Positions 39,091-47,427 are shown, numbered from the stretch's first letter. The stretch: 64,000 bases of DNA from CAVTOO01 sp963736355 (GCA_963736355.1 CAVTOO010000022.1:230458-294457), one strand, 5' to 3'. Numbers and translations: made by a program. The notes: generated by a model from the sequence alone, not told the origin.

Positions 39091-40415
39091 CCTCACGATC
39101 GATCACGATTCACGGTCCGTCCCGGGCCGCTTCCGCCGATTGGCAGGGGCTGACGCGCATTGGCTACATTTTTCTCGCCAGCGTGTTTGGCGTGACGCTT
39201 GTCTGGGCGTTTCTGGTGCGGCTCGACGGCGGCGCGGTGGCGCAGGGCGTGGTCTCTGTCGAGTCCTCGCGCAAGACCATTCAGCATCTCGAAGGCGGCA
39301 TCGTGCGCGAAATTCTCGTGCGCGACGGCGATACCGTCCAGCGCGACAGCGTGCTGGTGCGGCTCGATCCCACCCGTATCGACTCGACGAATGAACTTTA
39401 TCGCGTCCAGCTCGCAACCGCGCTGGCTCAGGAAGCGCGTCTCCTTGCAGAGCGCGAAATGAAAGACGATGTGAAGTTCCCGGCGGAGATCACAGAGATT
39501 GAGTCCAATCCAACTGTTGCGCGCGCGATTGACGACCAGACCCGGCAGTTTCGGGTGCGTCGCGACAATCTGATGCAGTCAATCCAGATGGCGGAAGCGC
39601 AGATCGCGCAGGCCGTCAAGGAGGCCCAGCAGAACGATATCGACAACGCCACCTCGCGTTCGATTCAGGAGACGGCGACCAGGGAACTTGAGGCGATCCA
39701 GTATCTCTACGACAAGAATCTCGTCGCTTTGCCGCGTCTGACGGCCTTGCAGCGCGAGAAGGCGCGCGTGGAAGGCGTCATTGCCTCCACTGAAGCCGGC
39801 AAGATCCGGCTTCAGGAGAAGATTCGGGAATTCACCGGGCGCCGCGATAAGCTGACGCAGGATTATCGTCAGGATGCCGCCGGCCGGCTCGGCGATCTGC
39901 AGAAGTCCATCAACGAACTGCGCCAGCAGGTGATCGTCGCGGGCGACAGCCAGCGGCGTATCGATGTGCGCGCGCCGATCACGGGCGTCGTCCAGCAGAT
40001 GAGGGTCTTCACCGTCGGCGGCGTGATCCGTCCCGGCGATCCGATCATGGATATTGTCCCGACCTCGGACGATCTCGTCATCCGCGCCAAGGTCTCGCCG
40101 CTCGATGCCGATCGTGTGCAGTCCGGCATGGAGGCGGAAGTGCGCTTTCCGTCGTTCCGCGCCATGGGCTTGCCGGTGGTCCGCGGCAAGATCATTGCGA
40201 TCTCGCGTGACCGCCTGGTCGATGAAGTCAATAAAGAGCCTTACTTCGACGCGCAGATCAATGTCGGTCGCAAGGATCTGCCTGAAACGCTCGCCCCGAA
40301 GCTGTCTGCCGGCATGCCCGCGGAAGTTGTGATCACAACCGGTGAGCGCAACGTGTTCGATTATCTGGTGTCGCCGATTATCGAGCGATTCCACACCAGC
40401 ATGCGCGAGCGCTGA
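39087..40415 (+). CDS. Type I secretion membrane-fusion protein (HlyD/PrtE/RsaE-like)
   Basis: A 442-residue periplasmic adaptor anchored by one N-terminal helix (GYIFLASVFGVTLVWAFLV). Next comes the lipoyl-like half QGVVSVESSRKTIQHLEGGIVREI, a long coiled coil (about residues 100-270, with ALQREKARVEGVIASTEAGK), and the barrel region DVRAPITGVVQQMRVFTVGGV. The C-terminal PAEVVITTGERNVFDYLVSPI is typical of HlyD-family T1SS proteins. It joins the ABC protein to an outer-membrane TolC-type channel, but no such gene is in the window. A hairpin terminator follows. Confidence 0.93.
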   Translation: MTSRSITIHGPSRAASADWQGLTRIGYIFLASVFGVTLVWAFLVRLDGGAVAQGVVSVESSRKTIQHLEGGIVREILVRDGDTVQRDSVLVRLDPTRIDSTNELYRVQLATALAQEARLLAEREMKDDVKFPAEITEIESNPTVARAIDDQTRQFRVRRDNLMQSIQMAEAQIAQAVKEAQQNDIDNATSRSIQETATRELEAIQYLYDKNLVALPRLTALQREKARVEGVIASTEAGKIRLQEKIREFTGRRDKLTQDYRQDAAGRLGDLQKSINELRQQVIVAGDSQRRIDVRAPITGVVQQMRVFTVGGVIRPGDPIMDIVPTSDDLVIRAKVSPLDADRVQSGMEAEVRFPSFRAMGLPVVRGKIIAISRDRLVDEVNKEPYFDAQINVGRKDLPETLAPKLSAGMPAEVVITTGERNVFDYLVSPIIERFHTSMRER

Positions 40416-40461
40416 CGCTCAAAAATCGGGCGAAATTTTTCTCATGACTTTGAAGTAAATC

Positions 40462-40490
40462 ATCGCCGCGCGGATTTGCGCGGCGATTTG
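40462..40490 (+). terminator. Terminator-like hairpin after HlyD gene
   Basis: A perfect 10-bp stem, ATCGCCGCGC with GCGCGGCGAT, and a 6-base loop, followed by TTGCATTTATT. It separates the secretion genes from the next transcription unit. Confidence 0.7.
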
Positions 40491-40776
40491 CATTTATTGT
40501 GCGCGGACACGCACATGGAACACGCACGATGTGCGCGACACGAAAGCATCACAAATCTTGCGCTCAAACTACGCCGAAATACGCGCGCAAGTTACCGGCG
40601 TTATAGAGCCAACAGAACATAAAAGCCGAGCGGTTGCGTAAGAAAGCCTTTAGCTGCGAGCGAGTGAAGTGTTCGCCAAGCCGGAAGTGGGCCGATACAA
40701 CTTTCGGACGGACGAAGTTCTCTGCGTCTCAAATTCATCGCTCCACCGAAATCACTTCTTTGTAAGGGTCAACATC
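40491..40776. promoter_or_regulatory. Long upstream region of the RTX-linked operon
   Basis: About 285 bases without a recognisable gene. It is rich in alternating GTGCGC/CACGCAC elements (40500-40540). It holds a 7-bp inverted repeat CTTGCGC ... GCGCAAG (40557-40591, 21-base loop), and an AT-richer stretch near 40610-40640 that could hold the promoter. The length suggests a long untranslated leader before the gene at 40777. Confidence 0.4.
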
Positions 40777-41714
40777 ATGGCGAGCGCCGCACGATCGCGA
40801 CAGCTTCCTCAACGTGCGTTGCATCAGCGCACTCATGCGATGGTGGTCGGCGTTGGCCTTTACGCCCTGCGTTACATGTCGGCGCCGTCAACCGCGGCCT
40901 ATCCGGTTGTCGAGGTCAGGCCGCGTGCACAGGGCGACGACATCACGCTGATCTCCGCGCCGGGCGGTTACAGCGACCGCCTGCTTGAGCCGGGCGACTG
41001 CATCATCGTGCGCGCCGAGGTGTCGGGATCTCTCGAGCTGACAATTTCCACCGATAGCCCGCGCGCTTCGCTCGATGCCGAATTCAGGCTTGAGCGGCTG
41101 ACGCCGCCGCCGGCGGCGTAAAGCCTGTTGCCGCTCCGGCTTTCGTTGCGCCGGCCCGGCAGATTGGCGCGATGTCTGTCATGGCGCATGTGTCGCGACG
41201 CGGTGACGTGGTGGCGGAGCCCGGCGAATGGATTTGCGGCCCCGACATGCCGATGCCGATTGAAGGTCTCCAGATCGATTGGGCCGACAAGCCCGCCGGC
41301 GTCGAGCTTGATTATGTCGTCACGGCCGGCCGCTCGTCGCAGAAACGCAAATTCTCCGGCCGCTCCGGTTCGTTTGCCGGCACGCGCGGCAAGGCCATGC
41401 CGCTGGTTGCCATTGAGATGTCGCTCACCGGTCCGAACGCGGCCGGTTACGAGCTTGAAGTTGAGGCGCTGTTTCTCGGCGCCGCGATCGCCTCGCAGAG
41501 CGGGGCATCGCTTTCCCTGACCGGACCGTCGACCCGTGAGCCACTTGTTGGCCTGCGGTTCAACGTATCGCGGAAACGCGCAGCACCTCTTGAGCGATCC
41601 GGTACTCCCAAGACCTTGCCTGGAAAAGCTCCCCGGCAGGTTCGGGTCTACCGTCCGGCGGTCGTCGCCGGGCGTTCTCTGAGCCCTATGAAGGCGAACA
41701 ATCCCAACCTTTAA
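40777..41714 (+). CDS. Unrecognised beta-rich protein upstream of RTX gene (possible frameshift)
   Basis: I do not recognise a family. The first half (40777-41121) is basic at its N-terminus and then beta-rich, with YPVVEVRPRAQGDDITLISA and EPGDCIIVRAEVSGSLELTI. The second half (from about 41103 in another frame) reads a Pro/Ala linker, then HVSRRGDVVAEPGEWICGP and IDWADKPAGVELDYVVTAG. Both halves have a 'V-x-R-x-GD ... PG' start, suggesting two related modules in one protein of about 310 residues, joined by a one-base deletion near 41110. If the halves are separate genes, the second starts at 41172. No signal peptide is seen. It ends 25 bases before the RTX gene, so it is probably a chaperone, acceptor or co-secreted partner. 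Confidence 0.55.
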
Positions 41715-41739
41715 GCTTCAGCAATAGGGGAAACTGACG

Positions 41740-42796
41740 ATGGCGACTTACGACCTAAACCAAACAGAACTGAACGGCGCACTCGCCGGCAGCGGCATCG
41801 AGGCGAGCCTTCGGGCTCACATCATCTCGACGCTCGAAGATGTCGGCGTGTTCGACAATTGCGGTCCAGGCGGCGACAAGGCTCACACGAGCGTTGTCGG
41901 CGCTGGCGAGAATGCGGCGAGTAACGCCGAGGTGGTGATCTACACCGACGACGTGTCGGGCTATGTGGACAGCATCCCGGCGAAGGCGTCGGCCTACGTG
42001 TTTGCCAGCGACGACGGCGTGATCGCCGAAATCGACGGCAAGAACGAAAAGATTGTCGTGACCGGTGACGGCAAGGACTTCATCAACATGACTGGCAACA
42101 GCAATGATGAAGTCTTCTCCGGCGGCGGTGACGATCTCGTCTTCGGCGGCGCTGGCAAGGACACGCTCCATGGTGGCCTTGGCAACGATACGTTGCTCGG
42201 CGGCAAGGGCAATGACGTCCTGTACGGTGACGAGGGTAACGACCTTCTCACCGGTGGTGACGGCAGTGACAGTCTGCTCGGCGGTGACGGCAACGACACG
42301 CTGCTCGGCGGCGCTGGCAACGACACTCTGATTGGCGGTGACGGCGACGACCTTCTGGTCGGCAATGCCGGCAACGACAGCCTGTCTGGTGGCGCTGGCA
42401 ACGATACGCTGCTTGGTGGTGCTGGCCGTGACACGCTCATCGGCGGTGCCGGTGACGACAGCATCGTCGGTAACGGCGGCAGCGATACGCTGCTCGGCGG
42501 TGCCGGCAACGACACCCTCATCGGTGGTGATGGCAATGAGACGATCTCCGGCGGTTCCGGTGACGATCTCATGCGCGGCCAGGGCGGCAATGACGTGTTC
42601 ATCGCCGGCGACGGCAACGACACCATCATTGGCGGCAATGGCAAGGATACGGTTGATCTGGCTGGCCACAGCTATGACGACGCGTCGATCGAGAAGGTGG
42701 GGATCCAGACGATCATCACCTTCACGGACGGCACTGTGGTCACGACTGAGTTCGGTCGATACGATCGTCTTCGAGGATTACGTCCTCAAGCTGTAA
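41740..42796 (+). CDS. RTX (haemolysin-type calcium-binding repeat) protein (one frameshift)
   Basis: About 351 residues, acidic. Residues 1-127 form an N-terminal domain of unknown type (DLNQTELNGALAGSGIEASL; YVFASDDGVIAEIDGK). Residues 128-307 hold 20 nonapeptide RTX repeats of the form GGxGxDxLx (for example GGAGNDTLL), which bind calcium and fold into a beta-roll outside the cell. A short tail follows. One extra base near 42752 shifts the frame; the corrected end reads VDTIVFEDYVLKL before TAA at 42794-42796, a plausible uncleaved C-terminal secretion signal. There is no Sec signal peptide. It is the likely cargo of the nearby type I exporter, and could form a surface layer or adhesin. 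A strong terminator follows. Confidence 0.88.
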
Positions 42797-42819
42797 TCCT
42801 GTGCTGACCAACGCAACTC

Positions 42820-42846
42820 AAGGCGGGCGCGTGTTGCGCCCGCCTT
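42820..42846 (+). terminator. Strong terminator after RTX gene
   Basis: A perfect 11-bp stem (AAGGCGGGCGC with GCGCCCGCCTT) and a 5-base loop, followed by CCTTGCTT. It ends the RTX operon 23 bases past the corrected stop. Confidence 0.85.
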
Positions 42847-42946
42847 CCTTGCTTGATGCGAACAAGGCAACTCCGAAAACAACAACGCGGCGATCCACGT
42901 CCATCAAACTGCTTCAAGGGCAAGCGACTTCAAAGGATTGAGAATC

Positions 42947-43819
42947 ATGCGGAAGGGAATTGTTCTGGCGGGCGGCAGCGGGACGCGCCTCTATCCGATC
43001 ACGCGCGGTATCAGCAAGCAGCTGCTGCCGGTTTACGACAAGCCGATGATCTACTATCCGCTCTCCGCGCTGATGCTGGCGGGTATCCGCGAGATTCTCA
43101 TCATCACGACGCCGGAAGATGCCGACCAGTTCAATCGCCTGCTCGGCGACGGCAGCCAGTGGGGCGTCCGGCTGCAATATGCCGTTCAGCCGAAGCCCGA
43201 AGGTCTTGCGCAGGCATTTATCATCGGCGCCGATTTTATCGGCGACGATCCGGTGGCGCTCGTGCTGGGCGACAACATTTTCTTCGGTCACGGGCTGCCC
43301 GAATTGCTGGAGCGCGCGACGACCAGCAATGCCGGCGCCACCGTGTTTGCCTATCAGGTCAAGGATCCGGAGCGCTACGGCGTGGTGTCCTTCGACGACA
43401 ATGGCTTTGCGACCGAGCTTGTCGAGAAGCCGCCGGTGCCGAAATCCAACTGGGCGGTCACGGGCCTCTATTTCTACGACAACGACGTCGTCTCGATTGC
43501 AAGATCGATCAAACCGTCGCATCGCGGCGAGCTGGAGATCACCGACGTCAACAAATGCTATCTGGAATCAGGCCGTCTTGAAGTCGCGCGCATGGGTCGC
43601 GGGTTCGCCTGGCTCGATACCGGAACATTCCATTCGCTGGTGGATGCGGCGTTGTTCGTGCAGACACTCGAGGAGCGTCAGGGCGTCAAGATCGCCTGTC
43701 TTGAGGAAATCGCCTATGGGCTCGGCTTCATCGACCGCAGCCATCTGCTCGATCTCGCCGGGCTCTACCGCAAGAGCGGCTATGGCGATTATCTGGAGCG
43801 CATCGCCGCCGCTGCTTAG
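42947..43819 (+). CDS. rfbA: Glucose-1-phosphate thymidylyltransferase
   Basis: First step of dTDP-L-rhamnose synthesis: dTTP plus glucose-1-phosphate to dTDP-glucose. About 290 residues. The nucleotide loop is LAGGSGTRLYPITRG at residues 7-21; KQLLPVYDKPMIYYPLSALM, VLGDNIFFGHG, VTGLYFYDNDVV and WLDTGTFHSLVDAA are all conserved. ATG at 42947, preceded by AAAGGA, was chosen over an upstream TTG. It is on the plus strand and ends 65 bases before the convergent rfbD. Confidence 0.95.
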   Translation: MRKGIVLAGGSGTRLYPITRGISKQLLPVYDKPMIYYPLSALMLAGIREILIITTPEDADQFNRLLGDGSQWGVRLQYAVQPKPEGLAQAFIIGADFIGDDPVALVLGDNIFFGHGLPELLERATTSNAGATVFAYQVKDPERYGVVSFDDNGFATELVEKPPVPKSNWAVTGLYFYDNDVVSIARSIKPSHRGELEITDVNKCYLESGRLEVARMGRGFAWLDTGTFHSLVDAALFVQTLEERQGVKIACLEEIAYGLGFIDRSHLLDLAGLYRKSGYGDYLERIAAAA

Positions 43820-43835
43820 GCGTTATATTTTACAA

Positions 43836-43884
43836 TTGCATGATCTTGCCCGAAAACCGGTTCCCACTTTTCGGGATCATGCTC
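43836..43884. repeat. 49-bp dispersed palindromic repeat, copy 3 (inverted)
   Basis: This copy is in the opposite orientation. Read on the minus strand it starts GAGCATGATCCCGAAAAGTG. Two bases of the far arm are changed and the inner arms carry compensating changes (CCCGAAAA / TTTTCGGG). It starts at the G of the rfbD TAG stop codon, again on the coding strand of that gene. Confidence 0.88.
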
Positions 43885-44783
43885 TAGGCCGGCGCCATCG
43901 CCACGTCATTGACGAGCTGCCGGACATCGGCCTGCCATTCCGGCAGCTCTACTCCGAACGTCCGGCGCAGTTTTGCCGTATCGAGCGATGAGTTGATGGG
44001 TCGCTTCGCCGGTGTCGGATAGTCCGTCGTCGCAATCGGCTTGATCCGGCTCTCGTCGGCACGCAATGCCAACCCGGCGGCGCGTGCCTCGCGCACCAGT
44101 TCCTGTGCATAGCCATGCCAGGATGTTCGCCCGCCCGGCGCGAGGTTATAGAGCCCCGACGGGAACGCCGATGGCGCCGCAAGATAGCGCTCGATCATCG
44201 CAACCGAAGTGCGCGCAATCAGGTTTGCCGATGTCGGCGCGCCGAACTGATCGGCGACGATCGTCAACTCGTCGCGTTCGGCGGCCAGCCGCAGAATGGT
44301 TTTGGCGAAATTGCGCCCGGTTGCATTGAAGACCCAGCTCACGCGCAGGATGGTGTAGGCGCCGCCTGCGGCCGCCACGGCGAGATCGCCGTCGAGCTTG
44401 GAACTGCCGTAGACGCTGAGAGGGTTTGTTGCATCGTCCTCGGCATAGGCGCCCGGCTTGGTTCCATCGAACACATAGTCCGTCGAATAGTGGATCAGGA
44501 ACGCTCCCCGGCGGCGTGCTTCCTCGGCGATGATACGTGGTGCCGTCGCATTGATCGCCCGGCAAGCTGCTTCGTCCGTCTCGGCGCGATCGACCGCCGT
44601 ATAGGCGCCCGCGTTGACAATAATGTCGGGCGCAGCCGCGCCGATGGCGGCGCGCAGATGGTCCGGCTGCGAGAGATCGCAACGCGCCCGATCGCAGGCG
44701 ATGACGTCGAATTGACTGGCCAGCAGGCTCTCCAATGCGCCGCCGACCTGGCCGCTCTTCCCAATCAACAGAATTCGTGTCAT
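43884..44783 (-). CDS. rfbD: dTDP-4-dehydrorhamnose reductase
   Basis: Last step of dTDP-L-rhamnose synthesis, NAD(P)H-dependent. A 299-residue extended SDR: N-terminal ILLIGKSGQVGGALESLL, the conserved NAGAYTAVDRAETDE, HYSTDYVFDGTKPGAYAEDD, and the YGSSKLDGD catalytic region. It faces rfbA, so together with rfbC-rfbB the pathway is complete and frames the glycosyltransferase cluster. Confidence 0.95.
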   Translation of the reverse strand: MTRILLIGKSGQVGGALESLLASQFDVIACDRARCDLSQPDHLRAAIGAAAPDIIVNAGAYTAVDRAETDEAACRAINATAPRIIAEEARRRGAFLIHYSTDYVFDGTKPGAYAEDDATNPLSVYGSSKLDGDLAVAAAGGAYTILRVSWVFNATGRNFAKTILRLAAERDELTIVADQFGAPTSANLIARTSVAMIERYLAAPSAFPSGLYNLAPGGRTSWHGYAQELVREARAAGLALRADESRIKPIATTDYPTPAKRPINSSLDTAKLRRTFGVELPEWQADVRQLVNDVAMAPA

Positions 44784-45169
44784 TTCGCTATTCGCTTCCG
44801 GGATTCTGTGTTTGCTGTTTCATTTCGAGGGACTGTCGAGTATTGCCTCCTCCACTGTGTCAGACACGGGTTTGCGATTGATCCCATCGGCAGTCCCAAT
44901 CTCTTCGTATGTTTGACACAAAATTTATCGATCCAATGGCCGATGATTGCGTTTGCGAAAGTCGGTTCACACCCCATTCAGGCGCGATACGTCTCTTTCG
45001 TGATCGGTCAAGCTACCGGCTTCGATCGCGCACTTGCCGGGAGCACGCAGTTGTCGGGAGTGATCGTGTCATTTTGGAATGATCTTCAAGACTGCATGTC
45101 ATGATTTAACAGACCAGCTCCGAACATCTGCCGCACTCCGGCATCCATTTTCGCGAATTCGTCGTCCTC
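44784..45169. other. Intergenic region between rfbD and the MFS drug exporter
   Basis: About 385 bases. No gene was recognised except that the last 60 bases (from about 45110) read in frame with the exporter as QTSSEHLPHSGIHFREFVVL, which looks like its true N-terminus. A perfect 11-bp palindrome, GTGTC-A-GACAC, lies at 44857-44867. TTGACA at 44913 has no matching -10 at the right distance. Confidence 0.45.
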
Positions 45170-46345
45170 ATGGCGGCGTTGATGGCTGTCAACGCGCTCG
45201 CCATCGATTCCATGCTGCCGGCCTTGCCGAATATCGGTCTCGATCTCGGCGTCAGCGAAGAGAACCGCCGGCAATGGGTGATTGGCGCCTATCTTCTCGG
45301 TTTCGGTGGTGCGCAGCTGTTCGTCGGCACGCTGTCGGATCGCTACGGCCGCAAGCCCGTGCTGCTGGCAAGCCTGTTGCTTTACGTGGTGTGCAGTCTG
45401 GCGGCGGCCTTCGCACAGAGTTTCGATCTGCTGATCGCCGCGCGAATCGTGCAGGGGCTTGGCGCCGCCGCGTCGCGCGTTCTCACGGTGTCGATCATCC
45501 GCGACTGTTACTCCGGCCGGCGGATGGCGCAGGTCATGTCGCTCGCCTTCATCGTCTTCCTGATCATGCCGGCGATTGCACCGGCGCTGGGGCAGGGAAT
45601 TATTCTGGTGGGGTCGTGGCGCTGGATCTTCGGCGGGCTCGGCGTCTTTGCTGCGGTGCTGATCGGCTGGGTGGCGTTGCGGTTGCCGGAAACGCTGGCG
45701 TCGGAGAACCGTCTGCCGATCGAGATCAAGCGCATTGCCGATGCGATGTATACGGTCCTCACAACGCGCGTCGCGGTCGGCTATACGATCGCGACAACGC
45801 TGGTGATCGGCGGGCTGTTCGGCTTCATCAATTCGGTCCAGCAGATATTTTCCGAAGTGTTCGGCTGGCCGAGATTGTTCACGGCCGCTTTTGCGGTGAT
45901 GGCGCTGTCGATGGCGGCGGCCTCATTCGTCAATTCGCGCATCGTTTTGCGTTACGGCATGCGCCGCATTTCGCATGCGGCGCTGATCGGCTTTGCCATA
46001 TGCGCGTTCAGCAATCTGGCGCTGGCGCTTGCCGGCTGGGAAACCGTGTGGTCGTTCTCGGCGCTGACGGCGGGAATCATGTTCTGCTTCGGCATGACGG
46101 CGCCGAATTTCGGCGCCATGGCGATGGAGCCGGTCGGCCGCATCGCGGGAACCGCATCATCGCTGCAGGGGTTTGTGACGATTGTCGGTGGCGCCTTGCT
46201 CGGGGCGGCGATCGGTCAGAGCTTCAACGGAACGACAATTCCGATGCTGGCGGGCTTCAGTATCCTGAGCCTCATCGCCATCGCCGTGGTGCGTGTGACC
46301 GAGCGGCCTTCCACCAGCACGCCGGCGACACCGCCGGCGTCATAG
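45170..46345 (+). CDS. Bcr/CflA-type multidrug MFS exporter
   Basis: A 391-residue (or slightly longer) 12-helix proton-driven drug exporter. Hallmarks are NALAIDSMLPALPNIGLDL in helix 1, FGGAQLFVGTLSDRYGRKPV (motif A), and QGLGAAASRVLTVSIIRD (motif C region). The N-terminus is uncertain: codons from about 45110 (HFREFVVLMAALMAVNAL) appear to belong to the protein, but there is an in-frame TAA at 45107 and no good start between, so the true start may be hidden by a sequencing error or be an alternative codon. Confidence 0.9.
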   Translation: MAALMAVNALAIDSMLPALPNIGLDLGVSEENRRQWVIGAYLLGFGGAQLFVGTLSDRYGRKPVLLASLLLYVVCSLAAAFAQSFDLLIAARIVQGLGAAASRVLTVSIIRDCYSGRRMAQVMSLAFIVFLIMPAIAPALGQGIILVGSWRWIFGGLGVFAAVLIGWVALRLPETLASENRLPIEIKRIADAMYTVLTTRVAVGYTIATTLVIGGLFGFINSVQQIFSEVFGWPRLFTAAFAVMALSMAAASFVNSRIVLRYGMRRISHAALIGFAICAFSNLALALAGWETVWSFSALTAGIMFCFGMTAPNFGAMAMEPVGRIAGTASSLQGFVTIVGGALLGAAIGQSFNGTTIPMLAGFSILSLIAIAVVRVTERPSTSTPATPPAS

Positions 46346-46370
46346 CGCCGATATCTGAAACAGCGCCGGC

Positions 46371-46751
46371 TTACTTCTTGCGGGCCTTGCGGGCGGCATA
46401 GCGAGCATCGCGCGCGGCCTTGCGCTCGTTTTCCATTTCCGCCTCGCGGGCCTTGTTCGATTCGGCGTCCTGCGCTGCGCGTTCGGCGGCAACGCGCTTC
46501 TCCTCGGCGGTTTCCGCGGCGCTGCGGGCTTCCCGCTCGGCCTTTTCGCGCGCCTGGATTTCCTTGGCGGCGCGTCGCTCGGCATCGCGCTGCTCACGGA
46601 CGCGCGCACGTTCCACCCGCTCCTGTTCGCGCGCGACCACTTCGGCGCTGTCGGGCGCCGGCCGGGTGCGGAACTTCTCGACGGCGGCCTTGCGCGCCGC
46701 GTCGGCGGTGGCCTGGCGGTCGGCGAAATCGGGGGACTTGAAGCCTTTCAT
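46371..46751 (-). CDS. DUF6481-type alanine/arginine-rich coiled-coil protein
   Basis: A 126-residue highly charged protein. The N-terminus MKGFKSPDFADRQATADAARKAAVEKFRTRP is the family signature; the rest is a long helix of Ala/Glu/Arg/Lys (EREARSAAETAEEKRVAAE), ending AARDARYAARKARKK. The start at 46751 follows homologues; an upstream ATG at 46766 adds MDIVD. Probably cytoplasmic, function unknown. The 45% charged composition makes spurious ORFs on the other strand. Confidence 0.75.
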   Translation of the reverse strand: MKGFKSPDFADRQATADAARKAAVEKFRTRPAPDSAEVVAREQERVERARVREQRDAERRAAKEIQAREKAEREARSAAETAEEKRVAAERAAQDAESNKAREAEMENERKAARDARYAARKARKK

Positions 46752-46862
46752 GTCGACTATATCCATTGGTGCCGCCTGGACGTTTCCGGCGGTCTGTTGT
46801 GCGTCCGGTTGCGATCACACGTTAGAGGCTTGGGCGTCAAGACATCTTGGCCGCCAGAACGG

Positions 46863-47099
46863 CTATTTTCCGGCGGCCTTCCGCAGTACGTCGTTGATGC
46901 GATCCTGCCAGCCCGGCCCGCCCTCGCGGAAATGCTCCAGCACGTCCTGATCGATGCGCAGCGACACCGCTTCCTTAACGCCGGGGACCGCCACCCGGGT
47001 CTGAGGCAGTTCGACCGGCTTGGTCGTCGCAGCCTTGAAGGCCGCTTCGGCAATGCTGCGCGGATCCCTTGAAACAGGGCGTTTCGGAGGCTGAGCCAT
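46863..47099 (-). CDS. BrnA-type antitoxin-like protein (orphan)
   Basis: A 78-residue protein. The C-terminal half, VKEAVSLRIDQDVLEHFREGGPGWQDRINDVLRKAAGK, matches the BrnA/COG3514 ribbon-helix-helix antitoxin domain (SLR-x-D-x-D-VL ... GPGWQ-x-RIN-x-VLR). The N-terminal half is longer and proline-rich. BrnA normally neutralises and represses the BrnT RNase toxin, encoded immediately upstream; none is found in this window, so it is a stand-alone regulator or remnant. Start ATG 47099 preferred over TTG 47105. Confidence 0.8.
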   Translation of the reverse strand: MAQPPKRPVSRDPRSIAEAAFKAATTKPVELPQTRVAVPGVKEAVSLRIDQDVLEHFREGGPGWQDRINDVLRKAAGK

Positions 47100-47427
47100 G
47101 GACAATCCTTACCGGGGAACAGGGAGCGATTGTGCTCCATTCTGTTTCATATTGTAACGCCGTTATAACGATGGAAGGCCCTGCCGTTAACAACCGGAAC
47201 GGCCGACGAACAAAGCACGCCCGAATCGGCTTTGGCGCAAGGGCGGTTCTCGGACCCTAATTTTTCGTATGCTGGTGCCGATAGCCCGGATTTCGCGGGT
47301 TCGGCCCTGTTTCGAACCCCAAAAGCGTGAGGTTCGAATTCGCTTTTTTGCCTACCGGTGATGGATTTTTGTGCCATTTGTACCCGGCGACGGCCGGGCA
47401 CAGGTTCGGCATGGGTGGAGGATAATC
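47100..47427. other. Intergenic region upstream of methylmalonate-semialdehyde dehydrogenase
   Basis: About 330 bases between divergent genes. AT-rich around 47140-47170 (CATATTGTAACGCCGTTATAACG, containing a TATAAC element and the dyad GTTATAAC), a likely promoter zone. A structured segment with three mutually exclusive hairpins occupies 47297-47347 (separate entry). No gene was seen. Confidence 0.5.
47297..47350 (+). promoter_or_regulatory. Candidate attenuator/leader of the mmsA-like operon
   Basis: Hairpin 1: GGGTTCG (47297-47303) with CGAACCC (47313-47319), a 9-base loop. Hairpin 2: AAAAGCG (47321-47327) with CGCTTTT (47341-47347), followed by TT, resembling a terminator. Alternative: CGAACC (47313-47318) can instead pair with GGTTCG (47331-47336), which is exclusive with hairpin 1 and traps the 5-prime arm of hairpin 2. 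This layout is that of an attenuator, 80 bases before the ATG at 47428. No small-molecule aptamer was recognised. Confidence 0.4.

Noticed and set aside
41755..42669. Long regular minus-strand frames and a 27-bp repeat pattern resembling a CRISPR or satellite array
   Set aside because: The periodicity is the DNA image of 20 RTX nonapeptides; units are imperfect, contiguous, without spacers, and coding on the plus strand.
47321..47350. A GGTTCGAATT sequence resembling the T-loop of a tRNA
   Set aside because: No acceptor stem, D-arm or anticodon arm can be folded around it; it belongs to the leader hairpins of the mmsA region.
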